Below, piece after piece: positions 17,561 through 28,008 of a stretch of 64,000 bases of DNA. The DNA is taken from contig NZ_CP139195.1 of assembly GCF_034057115.1 (NCBI RefSeq), positions 1,054,001-1,118,000 of the forward strand, written 5' to 3'. Origin of the DNA: Pseudomonas sp. AN-1. GTDB lineage: Bacteria; Pseudomonadota; Gammaproteobacteria; Pseudomonadales; Pseudomonadaceae. The notes below the pieces were generated by a model that made no database searches, had not been told where the DNA came from, and was given only the letters and a program-made list of their open reading frames with translations. Made by a program: the position numbers and the translations under genes. Numbering within the stretch: position 1 is the stretch's first letter; each line of letters begins with the position of its first letter.

Positions 17561-20203
17561 ATGACCCTGAGCATCCACCAGCTGCGCGTACAGGACTGGC
17601 GCCAGGCCTTCGGCGCCGGCGACTACAGCCGTGGCCGCGACTATTTCCTCGACAACCGCTCGCAGATCGACGGCTTCGAGAAGGGCGTGCTGCTCGCCGA
17701 ATGCCGCGGCTCCGGCCGCCAGCGCTACCGCCAGCGCATCCGCCTGATCGACCGCGGCGCGCACTGGGACGTCGACGGCCGCTGCAGCTGCCCGGTCGGC
17801 TACAACTGCAAGCACGTGGTCGCCGCCCTGCTGACCCTCGAGCGCCTGCAGCTGCAGGGGCATAGCGTGCCCGACCGCGACGCCCCGCCGGAGGTCATCG
17901 ACCTGCCCGCCGCGGCGCCGCAGCCGCGGCTGATCCTCGGCAGCCACGTGCGCGTGCACTACGACGCGCGCAAGGGGCGGATGATCGAGCAGACCCAGCA
18001 CCGCGCCGCCCTGTCGTTCGACTACCAGGGCCACGTCACCTTCGGCCGGGTGGCGCAGAAGGAGTGGCTGGTCAGCCTCGATGCCCGCCGGCAGCTGCGC
18101 ATCGCCCGCCAGCTGGAAGTCGAGGCCGCGCTGCGCCAGCAGCTCACCGCGTGCGGCTTCAGCATCGCCCTGCGCCGCAGCGAGGCCCTGCCGGAAAGCG
18201 CCGGCGAGCCCTTCGAGCTGCCCGACGATGCCGCCTGGCTGCACTTCGTCCGCGAGCAGCTGCCGCAGTTGCGCGAACAGGGCTGGCAGATCCGCCTGCA
18301 GCCGGACTTCCAGTTCAACCTGGCGACCCTCGGCGACTGGCACGTCGGTATCGAGGAAGCCGAGGAAGGCGACTGGTTCGACCTGGAGATGGGCATCGAG
18401 GTGGACGGCGAGAAGGTCAGCCTGCTGCCGATCCTGCTCCACGCCATCCGCCACTCGCCCTGGCTGCTCACCGGCGAGGCGCTGGCCCGGCGCGGCGACG
18501 ACGAGGAGCTGCTGGTGCCGCTGCCGCGCAGCTACGGCGGACGCCGCGTCGCCCTGCCCTTCGGCCGCCTCAAGCCGCTGTTGGCCAGCCTCGGCGAGCT
18601 GTACTTCCGCGCCGAGCAGGACGAGGACGCGATCTGGAGCGAACGCCTGCGCCTGGGCCGCGCCGACGCCGCGCGCCTGGCAGCTCTGGAGCAGGTGCCG
18701 GCGCTGCACTGGCTGGGCGGCGAGCGCCTGCGCGAGTTCGCCCGCCGCCTGCAGGAGCTGCCGCAGCAGCCGGTGGCCACCCCGGCCGGTCTGCGCGCCG
18801 AACTGCGCGACTACCAGCAGCACAGCCTGGCCTGGCTGCAGGCCCTGCGCGAACTCAAGGTCGGCGGCATCCTCGCCGACGACATGGGCCTGGGCAAGAC
18901 GCTGCAGACCCTGGCGCACATCCTCGCCGAGAAGCAGGCCGGCCGGCTGACCAGCCCGGCGCTGATCGTCATGCCCACCAGCCTGATTCCCAACTGGCAG
19001 GACGAGGCGGCGCGCTTCGCCCCCGACCTGCGCGTGCTGGCGCTGCACGGCGCCAGGCGCAAGGCGCTGTTCGAGCAGATCGACCAGCACGACCTGGTGC
19101 TGACCACCTACGCCCTGCTGCCGCGCGACCTCAAGCAGCTGCATGGCCGCCACTGGCACCTGCTGATCCTCGACGAGGCGCAGAACATCAAGAACCCGCG
19201 CAGTCGCGCGGCCCAGGCCGCCGGCCAGCTCACCGCCGACCAGCGCCTGTGCCTGACCGGCACGCCGCTGGAGAACCACCTCGGCGAGCTGTGGTCGCTG
19301 TTCAACTTCCTGATGCCCGGCTGGCTGAGCGACAGCAAGGCGTTCACCCGGGTCTACCGCACGCCGATCGAGAAGCGCGGCGATGCGCTGCGCCTCGCCC
19401 ACCTGGTGGCGCGGGTCAAGCCCTTCCTGCTGCGCCGCACCAAGGAGCAGGTGGCCCGCGAGCTGCCGCCGAAGACCGAGATCACCCAGCGCATCGAGCT
19501 GACCGACGTGCAGCGCGACCGCTACGAGACCCTGCGCCTGGCCATGGACCAGAAGGTGCGCGCCGAGATCCAGCGCCTCGGCCTGGGCCGCAGCCAGCTG
19601 GTGATCCTCGAAGCGCTGCTGCGCCTGCGCCAGGCCTGCTGCGACCTGCGCCTGCTCGGCGACGAGGGCACCGAACACGCCAGCGCCGACTCCGGCAAGC
19701 TCACCGCCCTGCTGGAGATGCTCGAGGAGCTGATCGCCGAGGGCCGCCGCGTACTGCTGTTCTCGCAGTTCACCAGCATGCTCGGCCTGATCGAAGCCGA
19801 ACTGAAGGCGCGCAAGATCGCCTACGCCAAGCTCACCGGCGCCACCCAGGACCGCCGCGCGCCGGTAGAGGCGTTCCAGGGCGGCCGGGTGCCGGTGTTC
19901 CTGATCAGTCTCAAGGCCGGCGGCGCCGGCCTCAACCTGACCGCCGCCGACACGGTGATCCACTTCGACCCCTGGTGGAACCCGGCCGCCGAGGCCCAGG
20001 CCAGCGACCGCGCCTACCGCATCGGCCAGGACAAGCCGGTGTTCGTCTACCGGTTGATCGCCCGCGGCAGCGTCGAGGAGAAGATCCAGCAGCTGCAGCA
20101 GAGCAAGGCCAGTCTCGCCCGCAGCGTGCTGGAGGGCGGCGGCCAGGGCGACTGGACGCTGAGCGAGGCCGACCTCGACGCCCTGCTGGCGCCGCTTGCC
20201 TGA
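17561..20203 (+). CDS. SNF2-family ATPase with SWIM zinc finger
   Basis: 880 residues. A SWIM zinc finger near the N-terminus (C-x-C with Cys75/Cys77, then 'YNCKHVVAALL') precedes a middle domain and the Swi2/Snf2 motor: motif I 'DDMGLGKT' (Lys446), motif II DEAQ starting at Asp538, 'LTGTPLENHLGELWSLFNFL' region, and motif VI 'QASDRAYRIGQ'. Such proteins move along double-stranded DNA and remodel bound proteins. The start at ATG 17561 gives the family N-terminus; the frame is open further upstream inside the previous gene. It overlaps the next gene by 8 nt. Confidence 0.92.
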   Translation: MTLSIHQLRVQDWRQAFGAGDYSRGRDYFLDNRSQIDGFEKGVLLAECRGSGRQRYRQRIRLIDRGAHWDVDGRCSCPVGYNCKHVVAALLTLERLQLQGHSVPDRDAPPEVIDLPAAAPQPRLILGSHVRVHYDARKGRMIEQTQHRAALSFDYQGHVTFGRVAQKEWLVSLDARRQLRIARQLEVEAALRQQLTACGFSIALRRSEALPESAGEPFELPDDAAWLHFVREQLPQLREQGWQIRLQPDFQFNLATLGDWHVGIEEAEEGDWFDLEMGIEVDGEKVSLLPILLHAIRHSPWLLTGEALARRGDDEELLVPLPRSYGGRRVALPFGRLKPLLASLGELYFRAEQDEDAIWSERLRLGRADAARLAALEQVPALHWLGGERLREFARRLQELPQQPVATPAGLRAELRDYQQHSLAWLQALRELKVGGILADDMGLGKTLQTLAHILAEKQAGRLTSPALIVMPTSLIPNWQDEAARFAPDLRVLALHGARRKALFEQIDQHDLVLTTYALLPRDLKQLHGRHWHLLILDEAQNIKNPRSRAAQAAGQLTADQRLCLTGTPLENHLGELWSLFNFLMPGWLSDSKAFTRVYRTPIEKRGDALRLAHLVARVKPFLLRRTKEQVARELPPKTEITQRIELTDVQRDRYETLRLAMDQKVRAEIQRLGLGRSQLVILEALLRLRQACCDLRLLGDEGTEHASADSGKLTALLEMLEELIAEGRRVLLFSQFTSMLGLIEAELKARKIAYAKLTGATQDRRAPVEAFQGGRVPVFLISLKAGGAGLNLTAADTVIHFDPWWNPAAEAQASDRAYRIGQDKPVFVYRLIARGSVEEKIQQLQQSKASLARSVLEGGGQGDWTLSEADLDALLAPLA

Positions 20204-20855
20204 GGTGCGCTTCTCCGATCCGCTGCAGGCACCGGCGCAGAGCATCGCCTGCGAGCGGCGCGACTATCCCGAGTGGCACCGCGGCCGCACCCGCTATGGC
20301 GTGTGGACCCTGCCGGTCGATTGCCCGCGCATCCTCGCCCGCCTCGAGCGGGCGCGCGCGCACCTGAGCGCCTGGCTGCACGACGACTACCGGCGCCAGG
20401 CGCATGTGACCCTGTTCGTCTGCGGCTTTCCGGCCGAGGCCGCGCGCTTCGACGACGACTTTCCCGGCGAACGCCTGGCCGCGCAGATCGACGCCCTCAG
20501 TGCCCTGCGCGCCGGCCGCTTCGAGCTGCAGATCGGCAACCTGGACAGCTACGCCAGCGCGCCCTTCCTCACCGTGAGCGATCCCGACCGGCGCCTGGAG
20601 GCCCTGCGCTCAGCGCTGGGCCAGCACAGCGCGGAAATCCGCCAGGCACCCTATCATCCGCACCTGACGGTCGGCCTGTACGCCCGCGCCGTGCCGCGGC
20701 AGGCCCTGCAGCAACGGCTGGGCGGGTTCGCCGACGCCGAGCCGCTGGCGCTACCTATCCACGAACTGCACTACAGCACCTACGCCGCCAGCGAGCTGGC
20801 TGGCCCGCTGCACGTCGAGCACCGCCTGGCACTGCGCCCCAGCCCTAGGTCTTGA
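20196..20855 (+). CDS. 2H phosphoesterase (2'-5' RNA ligase-like)
   Basis: 219 residues with the two H-x-T motifs that define the 2H superfamily: 'AHVTLFVCG' about residues 69-77 and 'PHLTVGLYA' about 151-159. Relatives include LigT/ThpR and cyclic phosphodiesterases acting on 2',3'-cyclic ends. The start is TTG at 20196 or GTG at 20205; both lie in the end of the SNF2 gene, so expression is coupled to it. It converges with the decarboxylase gene with an 11-nt overlap. Confidence 0.8.
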   Translation: MPEVRFSDPLQAPAQSIACERRDYPEWHRGRTRYGVWTLPVDCPRILARLERARAHLSAWLHDDYRRQAHVTLFVCGFPAEAARFDDDFPGERLAAQIDALSALRAGRFELQIGNLDSYASAPFLTVSDPDRRLEALRSALGQHSAEIRQAPYHPHLTVGLYARAVPRQALQQRLGGFADAEPLALPIHELHYSTYAASELAGPLHVEHRLALRPSPRS

Positions 20856-23001
20856 TCACGTAGCCGTAGGCGCGCTTGCGTCCGTCCGCCTCGCGCTGCA
20901 GGTAGACGCCCTGGATTTCCGGCTCGAAGCCGGGCAGCGCGTTGACGCCCTCCTCCAGCGCCAGGAAATACTGCAGCGCCGCACCGCCCCACACCTCGCC
21001 CGGCACCACGCAGAGCACTCCCGGCGGATAGGGCAAGGCGCCCTCGGCGGCGATGCGCCCGTCGATCTCGGCCAGCGGCACCAGCTCCACGTTGTTGCGC
21101 AGCAGATGCTGGTTGGCCTCCCAGGGCGTCATCGCCTGGCGGGGGAAGTGCTGCTTGCGGAACATCTGCTTCTGCAGCTTGTTCATCGCGTGGCGCCTGT
21201 AGAAATCGTGCATTTCCAGACACAGCCGGCGCAGCGTGTAGTCGGCGTACTTCTCGTGCGCGGCATGGATGGCCGGCAGCACCTCGCTCAGCGGACTGTC
21301 GTGGTCGATATGGCGCTCGAACTGGGCGATGTGCGCGACCAGATGCTGCAGCTTGGCGAAGTTGTCCGAGGGCGTGAGCAGGAACAGGATCGAGTTGAGG
21401 TCGGCCTTTTCCGGCACTATGCCGTTGGCGCGCAGGTAGTGGGCGAGCACCGCGGCCGGCACGCCGAGCGAGGCATAGCCCCCCGTGGTCGGGTCGATGC
21501 CGAAGGTGGTCAGCAACATCTTGCACGGGTCGACGTAGTACTGGTCCTTGGCGTAGCCGGCGAAGTCGTGCCACTTGTCCTCCGGCCGGAATTTGAAGAA
21601 GCGCAGGTCGTCGATGATCATCTCGGTCTCGTGCTCGGCCCACGGGCGGCCGTCCACCTGCGCCGGAATGAACGGCTTGATGTACTTGCAGGTGCGCAGC
21701 ATCAGCTTGCGCGCCTCCACGCCGTTCCTGATGCACTCGCGCCACAGGTTGCGCCCGGCCAGGCCGTCGTGCATCTGCGCGTTGACGTCCAGCGCCGCGA
21801 AGATCGGATAGAAGGGGCTGGTCGAGGCATGCATCATGTAGGCGTTGTTCAGCCGCTTGTGGTTGCAGTAGCGCGGCTGGCTCTTGATGTGACGGTCCTT
21901 CTTGTGGATCTGCGACGACTGCGAGAAGCCCGCCTGCTGCTTGTGCACCGACTGGGTGACGAACAGCCCCGGGTCGTCCGGCCCCAGGTCGAGCAGCAGC
22001 GGCGAGCTGTCGTGCATCATCGGGATGAACTGCTCGTAGCCGACCCAGGCCGAGTCGAACAGGATGTAGTCGCACAGCCGGCCGATCTTCTCCACCACCT
22101 GGCGGGCGTCGTAGATGGTGCCGTCGTAGGTGCCGAGCTGGATCACCGCCAGGCGGATCGGCCGCTCCTGCTGTGCCCTGTCCGGGTCGACCTCGGCGAT
22201 CGCCGCACGGATGTACTGCTCGTCGAAGCAGTGCGCATCGATGCCGCCGATGAAGCCGTAGCAGTTGCGCGCCGTCTCCAGGTACACCGGCCTGGCGCCG
22301 CAGAGGATCAGCGCGCCGAGGTGGATGGACTTGTGGTTGTTGCGGTCGAACAGCACCAGGTCGTCCTTGGCCAGCAGCGCGCTGGTAACCACCTTGTTGG
22401 AGGTCGAGGTGCCGTTGAGCACGAAGTAGGTCTTGTCGGCGTTGTAGATGCGCGCGGCGTTCATCTGCGCGTCGCGGGCCGGCCCCTCGTGGATCAGCAG
22501 GTCGCCGAGCTTGACGTCGGCGTTGCACAGGTCGGCGCGGAACACGTTCTCGCCGAAGAACTCGAAGAACGCCCTCCCCAGCGGATGCCCGCGGAAGAAC
22601 TGCCCGCCCTGGTGCCCTGGGCAGTCGAAGGCCACGTTGCCGGTCTTCACGTACTCCTTGAGCGCCCTGAAGAACGGCGGGTAGAGCTTCTGCGCGTAGG
22701 TCTCGGCCGCCTGGGCGATGCGCTTGCCGTTGAAATGGCGCTCGCCCTTGCCCACCTGCAGCGTGCCGGCGATGCGCGACAGGATGTCCTCCGGCACCGC
22801 CTCGCCCGGCCGCAGGGCGACGAACAGCGGGATCGGGAAACCGGTATGGGCGATCCGGGCCAGCACCTCGCGCGCCTCGTCCGCCGCCGTCACCACGGCG
22901 GCCACGTTGGTGAAGTCGGTGCTGGCCAGATCGATCATCGCGTGTTCGAGGATGAAGCTGTCGAACAGTGAGGGCGGGCAGGCGATCTTGAACGTGCTCA
23001 T
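20845..23001 (-). CDS. speC: Ornithine decarboxylase, fold I (E. coli SpeC/SpeF type)
   Basis: 718 residues: an N-terminal receiver-like wing domain, the PLP-binding core and a C-terminal domain. The Schiff-base lysine is Lys354 in 'SVHKQQAGFSQ', and 'LLIHEGPARDAQ', 'CPGHQGGQFF' and the C-terminal 'ALPYPPGVLCVVPGEVWG' closely follow E. coli ornithine decarboxylase. It converts ornithine to putrescine. Lysine or arginine decarboxylase is less likely because the residues around the lysine match SpeC/SpeF. It is transcribed alone, divergent from the DUF1275 gene and convergent with the 2H phosphoesterase. Confidence 0.93.
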   Translation of the reverse strand: MSTFKIACPPSLFDSFILEHAMIDLASTDFTNVAAVVTAADEAREVLARIAHTGFPIPLFVALRPGEAVPEDILSRIAGTLQVGKGERHFNGKRIAQAAETYAQKLYPPFFRALKEYVKTGNVAFDCPGHQGGQFFRGHPLGRAFFEFFGENVFRADLCNADVKLGDLLIHEGPARDAQMNAARIYNADKTYFVLNGTSTSNKVVTSALLAKDDLVLFDRNNHKSIHLGALILCGARPVYLETARNCYGFIGGIDAHCFDEQYIRAAIAEVDPDRAQQERPIRLAVIQLGTYDGTIYDARQVVEKIGRLCDYILFDSAWVGYEQFIPMMHDSSPLLLDLGPDDPGLFVTQSVHKQQAGFSQSSQIHKKDRHIKSQPRYCNHKRLNNAYMMHASTSPFYPIFAALDVNAQMHDGLAGRNLWRECIRNGVEARKLMLRTCKYIKPFIPAQVDGRPWAEHETEMIIDDLRFFKFRPEDKWHDFAGYAKDQYYVDPCKMLLTTFGIDPTTGGYASLGVPAAVLAHYLRANGIVPEKADLNSILFLLTPSDNFAKLQHLVAHIAQFERHIDHDSPLSEVLPAIHAAHEKYADYTLRRLCLEMHDFYRRHAMNKLQKQMFRKQHFPRQAMTPWEANQHLLRNNVELVPLAEIDGRIAAEGALPYPPGVLCVVPGEVWGGAALQYFLALEEGVNALPGFEPEIQGVYLQREADGRKRAYGYVIKT

Positions 23002-23330
23002 GGGACTCTCCGGGCCGAAGCCCTCGGCGGCGACCTCTTGAATCTAGCCAGCGGCACGGGCTTTGCCAGCGCCCACGCCAGGCGCCGCGGATCGACGATG
23101 GGCGCGTGCGATCAATGCGTCTTTCTGTTGACCGGTGAAGCGTGCAGGTGGTGCTAACATGGGCGATCGCAATTCATTATGTTAAGTGACGCCTGATAAA
23201 ATGGCTGCCTGCCCCCCACTCGCCACTGCCGCTGGATCGCCAGGCCCAACCAGCTCACCACGTGACTGCAAGCCGGCCGTATAATCCGGCCACTTACCCC
23301 GCAGCCCGGACGGAGGGATTCCCCGGAGCC
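23002..23330. other. Divergent intergenic region
   Basis: Promoter region for the decarboxylase (left) and the DUF1275 gene (right). A weak -10-like TAAAAT occurs at 23197-23202, with no well-spaced -35. No RNA gene, repeat or small reading frame with a convincing ribosome-binding site is visible. Confidence 0.5.
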
Positions 23331-24098
23331 ATGCCGATCAAGTACGCCCGCCGCCTCACCGATCGCCGCCGTTCCCGGCAGAGCAATCGCCAGCTCGGCC
23401 TGTGCCTGGCGTTCATCGCCGGGGCGGCGAACGCCGGCGGCTTCATCGCCGTGCAGCAGTACACCTCGCACATGACCGGCATCCTCTCCTCGGTGGCCGA
23501 CAACCTGGTGCTCGGCGCCAGCGACCTGGCCCTCGGCGGTATCGGCGGCCTGCTGTCCTTCGTCGCCGGGGCCATCACCTCCACCCTGCTGATCAACTTC
23601 TCGCGCCGGCGCCGCCTGCACGGCCAGTTCGCCCTGCCGCTGCTACTCGAGGCCGGCCTGCTGCTGTGCTTCGGCGTGCTGGGGGCGCGGCTGATGGAGA
23701 TTCCCGGCTTCTTCGTGCCGCTCACCGTGATGCTGCTGTGCTTCATCATGGGGCTGCAGAACGCCATCATCACCAAGCTCTCCAACGCCGAGATCCGCAC
23801 CACCCACGTCACCGGGATGATCACCGACATCGGCATCGAGCTGGGCAAGGCGCTCTACGTCAACCGCCACGAGCGCCCGGACCAGGCGCCGGTACGCGCC
23901 AACCGCGAGCGCCTGCGCATCAACGCCCTGCTGGTCGGCTGCTTCTTCACCGGCGGAGTCAGCGGCGCCTTCGGCTTCCAGCACTTCGGCTTTCTCGTCA
24001 CCGTACCGCTGGCGGCCCTGCTGCTGACCCTGGCGCTGGTGCCGGTGTTCGACGACCTGCGCCTGGGCTGGCAACTGCGGCGGCGGCGGCGCAGCTGA
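23331..24098 (+). CDS. DUF1275 (YoaK-like) membrane protein
   Basis: 255 residues with six or seven hydrophobic helices. The family signature is visible: 'FIAGAANAGGFIAVQQYTSHMTG' region at the start and the 'MGLQNAI...THVTGMITDIG' region in the middle. The start at 23331 follows GGAG. DUF1275 proteins are of unknown function and probably transport small molecules. It ends in an Arg-rich tail. Confidence 0.88.
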   Translation: MPIKYARRLTDRRRSRQSNRQLGLCLAFIAGAANAGGFIAVQQYTSHMTGILSSVADNLVLGASDLALGGIGGLLSFVAGAITSTLLINFSRRRRLHGQFALPLLLEAGLLLCFGVLGARLMEIPGFFVPLTVMLLCFIMGLQNAIITKLSNAEIRTTHVTGMITDIGIELGKALYVNRHERPDQAPVRANRERLRINALLVGCFFTGGVSGAFGFQHFGFLVTVPLAALLLTLALVPVFDDLRLGWQLRRRRRS

Positions 24099-24204
24099 TG
24101 CAGCGTCCACAGGCCGGGGCGCTGCGGATAGTCCGCTTGAGCGATAGGCAATGCACGGCTGGTCTGATAGATAGAGGAAGCGCCCTCGCAAACGGATGGA
24201 CGAG

Positions 24205-25278
24205 ATGAATCAACGCAAATGGATCGCCCGCGGCATTCTCCTCGCGGCGCTGGCCGGCGCCGGCTGGCTGGTCTGGCAGGGGCTGCAGCCCAAGGGCCTC
24301 GGCGAGGGCTTCGTCAGCGGCAACGGGCGCATCGAGGCCACCGAGATCGACGTGGCCACCAAGCTGGCCGGGCGCATCGCCGCCATCGAGGTCGACGAGG
24401 GCGCCTTCGTCCAGCCCGGCCAGGTGCTGGCGCGCATGGACACCACGGTGCTGCAGGCGCAGCTCAGCCAGGCCCAGGCCCAGGTGCGCCAGGCGCAGAA
24501 CGCCATCCACACCGCCCACGCCCTGGTCGCCCAGCGCGAGAGCGAGAAGGCCACCGCCGCGGCGGTGGTGCTGCAGCGCCAGGCCGAGCTGACCGCCGCG
24601 CAGAAGCGCCACCAGCGCACCGCGGCGCTGGTCAAGCGCAACGCCATGGCCCTGCAGCAGCTCGACGACGACCTCGCCGCCCTGCAGGGCGCCCAGGCGG
24701 CGCTGGCCGCGGCGCGGGCCCGGGTACTGTCCGACCAGGCCGCCATCGAGGCGGCCCGCTCGCAGGTGATCGAGGCCGAATCCGCCGTCGAGGCCGCCAA
24801 GGCCACGGTGACCCGCCTGCAGGCGGACATCGACGACAGCGCGCTGAAGATCGACCGCGTCGCCCGCGTGCAGTACCGCATCGCCCAGCCCGGCGAGGTG
24901 CTCGGCGCCGGCGGCAAGCTGCTCAACCTGGTCGACCTGGCCGACGTGTACATGACCTTCTTCCTGCCCGAGCGCCAGGCCGGCCTGGTGGCGCTGGGCA
25001 GCGAGGTGCGCGTGGTGCTGGATGCCGCGCCGCAGTTCGTCATCCCGGCCCGGGTCAGCTACGTGGCCAGCGTCGCCCAGTTCACCCCCAAGACCGTGGA
25101 GACCGCCAGCGAACGGGAAAAGATGATGTTCCGGGTCAAGGCGCGCATCGACCCGGAACTGCTGCGCAAGCACCAGGACCAGGTGAAGACCGGCCTGCCC
25201 GGCATGGCCTACCTCAAGCTCGCGCCTGAGGCCCAGTGGCCCGCCCACCTGCAGTTGAACGCGAATGCCGGCCAATGA
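24205..25278 (+). CDS. HlyD-family periplasmic adaptor (YbhG-like)
   Basis: About 357 residues: one N-terminal membrane anchor (residues 5-25), a lipoyl/barrel-sandwich half ('[19 protein letters not shown]'), a long Ala/Gln-rich coiled-coil hairpin (about 90-220) and a beta-barrel. It links an ABC exporter to an outer-membrane channel. The start is ATG 24205 or 24196; a GGA purine stretch lies just before 24205. Its stop overlaps the start of the RbbA-type gene by 4 nt (ATGA). It is the first gene of a complete tripartite efflux operon. Confidence 0.92.
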   Translation: MNQRKWIARGILLAALAGAGWLVWQGLQPKGLGEGFVSGNGRIEATEIDVATKLAGRIAAIEVDEGAFVQPGQVLARMDTTVLQAQLSQAQAQVRQAQNAIHTAHALVAQRESEKATAAAVVLQRQAELTAAQKRHQRTAALVKRNAMALQQLDDDLAALQGAQAALAAARARVLSDQAAIEAARSQVIEAESAVEAAKATVTRLQADIDDSALKIDRVARVQYRIAQPGEVLGAGGKLLNLVDLADVYMTFFLPERQAGLVALGSEVRVVLDAAPQFVIPARVSYVASVAQFTPKTVETASEREKMMFRVKARIDPELLRKHQDQVKTGLPGMAYLKLAPEAQWPAHLQLNANAGQ

Positions 25279-28007
25279 CTGAGGAGCGCGTCGCCCGGCT
25301 GGACAACGTCAGCCTCGTCTACGGCAAGACCCATGCCCTGGACTGCATCGGTCTGGAAATTCCCGCCCGGCGCATGGTCGGCCTGATCGGCCCTGACGGG
25401 GTCGGCAAGTCCAGCCTGCTGGCGCTGGTCGCCGGCGCCCGGCAGATCCAGCAGGGCACCATCGAGGTGCTCGATGGCGACATGGCCGACAAGGACCACC
25501 GCCGCGCGGTGTGCCCGCGCATCGCCTACATGCCGCAGGGCCTGGGCAGGAACCTCTATCCCACTCTCACGGTGCGCGAGAACCTCGAATTCTTCGCCCG
25601 CTTGTTCGGCCAGGCCCGCGAGGAGCGGCGCTGGCGCATCGACGAGCTGACCCGCAGCACCGGCCTGCACCCCTTCCTCGACCGCCCGGCCGGCAAGCTG
25701 TCCGGCGGCATGAAGCAGAAGCTCGGCTTGTGCTGCGCGCTGATCCACGACCCCGACCTCTTGATCCTCGACGAGCCGACCACCGGCGTCGATCCGCTGT
25801 CGCGCAACCAGTTCTGGGAGCTGATCGAGCGCATCCGCGCCAGCCGCCCGCAGATGAGCGTGCTGGTGGCCACCGCCTACATGGACGAGGCGCAGCGCTT
25901 CGACCACCTGGTGGCGATGGACGCCGGTCGGGTGCTGGCCACCGGCACGCCGGCCGAACTGCTGGCGCGCACCGCCAGCGACAACCTGGAGCAGGCCTTC
26001 ATCCGCCTGCTGCCGGAGGAAAGGCGCCAGCACCACCAGGCGCTGGTGATCCCGCCGCGCCAGCACAACGACAGCATCGCCATCGAGGCGCACGGCCTGA
26101 GCATGCGTTTCGGCGACTTCGTGGCGGTCGACCGGGTGAACTTCCGCATCGAACGCGGGGAGATCTTCGGCTTTCTCGGCTCCAACGGCTGCGGCAAGAC
26201 CACCACCATGAAGATGCTCACCGGCCTGCTGCCGGCCAGCGCGGGCGAAGCGCTGCTGTTCGGCAAGCCGGTGGACCCGCACGACCTGCAGACCCGCCAG
26301 CGCGTCGGCTACATGTCGCAGGCCTTCTCGCTGTACAGCGAGCTGAGCGTGCTGCAGAACCTCGAGATGCACGCCCGCCTGTTCCACCTACCGGCCGAAC
26401 GCCGCCAGGCGCGCATCCGCGAGATGCTCGAGCGTTTCGAGCTGCAGGACGAACTCGACAGCCTGCCCGACAACCTGCCGCTGGGCGTGCGCCAGCGCCT
26501 GTCGCTGGCAGTGGCGGTGATCCACCAGCCGGAGATCCTGATCCTCGACGAACCCACCTCGGGCGTCGACCCGATCGCCCGCGACGGCTTCTGGGCACTG
26601 CTGATCCAGCTGTCGCGCGAGGAAGGGGTGACCATCTTCATCTCCACCCACTTCATGAACGAGGCGCTGCGCTGCGACCGCATCTCGCTGATGCACGCCG
26701 GCAAGGTGCTGGACAGCGACACGCCGCAGGCGCTGATGGAAAAGCGCGGCCTGCCGACCCTGGAGGCGACCTTCATCGCCTATCTGGAGGATGCGCAGGC
26801 CGACGCCGCGGAGGAGCAGCCGAGCGCGGACAGCGCGCCCCGCGCGGCGCCGCGCAAGGTCGCCGGCAGCGCCGAACAGCACGCGCGCTTCAGCCTGCGG
26901 CGCCTGCTCAGCTACAGTCGCCGCGAGTCCATGGAACTGCGCCGCGACCCGGTGCGCGCCCTGCTGGCGACGCTCGGCACCGTGCTGCTGATGTTCATCA
27001 TGGGCTACGGCGTCAGCTTCGACGTGGAGAACCTCAGCTACGCGGTGCTCGACCGCGACCAGACCACCACCAGCCAGAGCTACCTGCAGAATATCGCCGG
27101 CTCGCGCTACTTCATCGAGCAGGCGCCGCTGGCCAGCCACGCCGAGCTGGACCGGCGCCTGCGCAGCGGCGAGATCAGCCTGGCCATCGAGATCCCGCCC
27201 GGATTCGGCCGCGACCTCAAGCGCGGCGACCGCCCGCAGGTGGCGTTCTGGATCGACGGCGCCATGCCGGTGCGCGCCGACACCGTCAAGGGCTACGTGC
27301 AGGGCCTGCACGCCAGCTACCTGCAGGAGCTGGCCCGCGAGGCCGGGGTCGACGCGACCCAGCCGGCCGAGGTGGCCATCCGCTACCGCTACAACCCCGA
27401 CGTGCAGAGCCTGCCGGCGATGGTGCCGGCGATGATCCCGATCCTGCTGATGATGATCCCGGCGATGCTCACCGCCCTCGGCGTGGTGCGCGAGAAAGAG
27501 CTAGGCTCGATCACCAACTTCTACGTCACGCCGACCACCCGCCTGGAGTTCCTGCTCGGCAAGCAGCTGCCCTACGTCGGCCTGGCCATGATCAACTTCT
27601 TCACCATGGTGCTGCTCGCCGTGTTCGTCATGGGCATCCCACTCAAGGGCAGCCTGCTGACCCTGAGCCTCGGCGCGCTGCTGTACATCCTCTGCTCCAC
27701 CGGGCTGGGCCTGCTGATGTCGTCGATCCTGCACAGCCAGATCGCGGCGATCTTCGGCACCGCCATCGCCACCCTGCTGCCGGCCATCCAGTTCTCCGGG
27801 CTGACCCACCCGGTGTCGGCGCTGGAGGGCGCCAGCGCCTTCATCGGCCAGCTGTACCCGACCAGCCACTTCCTGATCATCAGCCGCGGGGTGTTCTCCA
27901 AGGCGCTCGACATGGGCGAGCTGCTGCCCTCGTTCGTCCCGCTGCTGCTGGCCATCCCGCTGCTGACCCTGGCCAGCGTCGCCGGCCTGCGCAAGCAGGA
28001 GAAGTGA
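25275..28007 (+). CDS. rbbA: RbbA-type ABC transporter (two ATPases fused to a permease)
   Basis: 910 residues. Two ABC ATPase domains in tandem: the first with Walker A 'GPDGVGKSS', signature 'LSGGMKQK' and Walker B 'LLILDEPT'; the second with 'GSNGCGKTT', signature-like '[10 protein letters not shown]' and '[12 protein letters not shown]'. The C-terminal third is an ABC-2 permease with a large periplasmic loop and six helices. E. coli RbbA (YhiH) has this layout and is called a ribosome-associated ATPase, but the context here (HlyD, permease, TolC) argues for efflux. The first ATPase Walker A carries Asp-Gly-Val rather than the usual Asn-Gly-Ala, and the second signature lacks the LSGG sequence, so the two sites may not be equal. 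Confidence 0.92.
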   Translation: MTEERVARLDNVSLVYGKTHALDCIGLEIPARRMVGLIGPDGVGKSSLLALVAGARQIQQGTIEVLDGDMADKDHRRAVCPRIAYMPQGLGRNLYPTLTVRENLEFFARLFGQAREERRWRIDELTRSTGLHPFLDRPAGKLSGGMKQKLGLCCALIHDPDLLILDEPTTGVDPLSRNQFWELIERIRASRPQMSVLVATAYMDEAQRFDHLVAMDAGRVLATGTPAELLARTASDNLEQAFIRLLPEERRQHHQALVIPPRQHNDSIAIEAHGLSMRFGDFVAVDRVNFRIERGEIFGFLGSNGCGKTTTMKMLTGLLPASAGEALLFGKPVDPHDLQTRQRVGYMSQAFSLYSELSVLQNLEMHARLFHLPAERRQARIREMLERFELQDELDSLPDNLPLGVRQRLSLAVAVIHQPEILILDEPTSGVDPIARDGFWALLIQLSREEGVTIFISTHFMNEALRCDRISLMHAGKVLDSDTPQALMEKRGLPTLEATFIAYLEDAQADAAEEQPSADSAPRAAPRKVAGSAEQHARFSLRRLLSYSRRESMELRRDPVRALLATLGTVLLMFIMGYGVSFDVENLSYAVLDRDQTTTSQSYLQNIAGSRYFIEQAPLASHAELDRRLRSGEISLAIEIPPGFGRDLKRGDRPQVAFWIDGAMPVRADTVKGYVQGLHASYLQELAREAGVDATQPAEVAIRYRYNPDVQSLPAMVPAMIPILLMMIPAMLTALGVVREKELGSITNFYVTPTTRLEFLLGKQLPYVGLAMINFFTMVLLAVFVMGIPLKGSLLTLSLGALLYILCSTGLGLLMSSILHSQIAAIFGTAIATLLPAIQFSGLTHPVSALEGASAFIGQLYPTSHFLIISRGVFSKALDMGELLPSFVPLLLAIPLLTLASVAGLRKQEK

Positions 28008-28008
28008 C

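Noticed and set aside
17555-20245. Long antisense frame over the SNF2 gene
   Set aside because: Composition is Ala/Gln/Gly/Arg-rich with no domain; it mirrors codon bias of the real gene.
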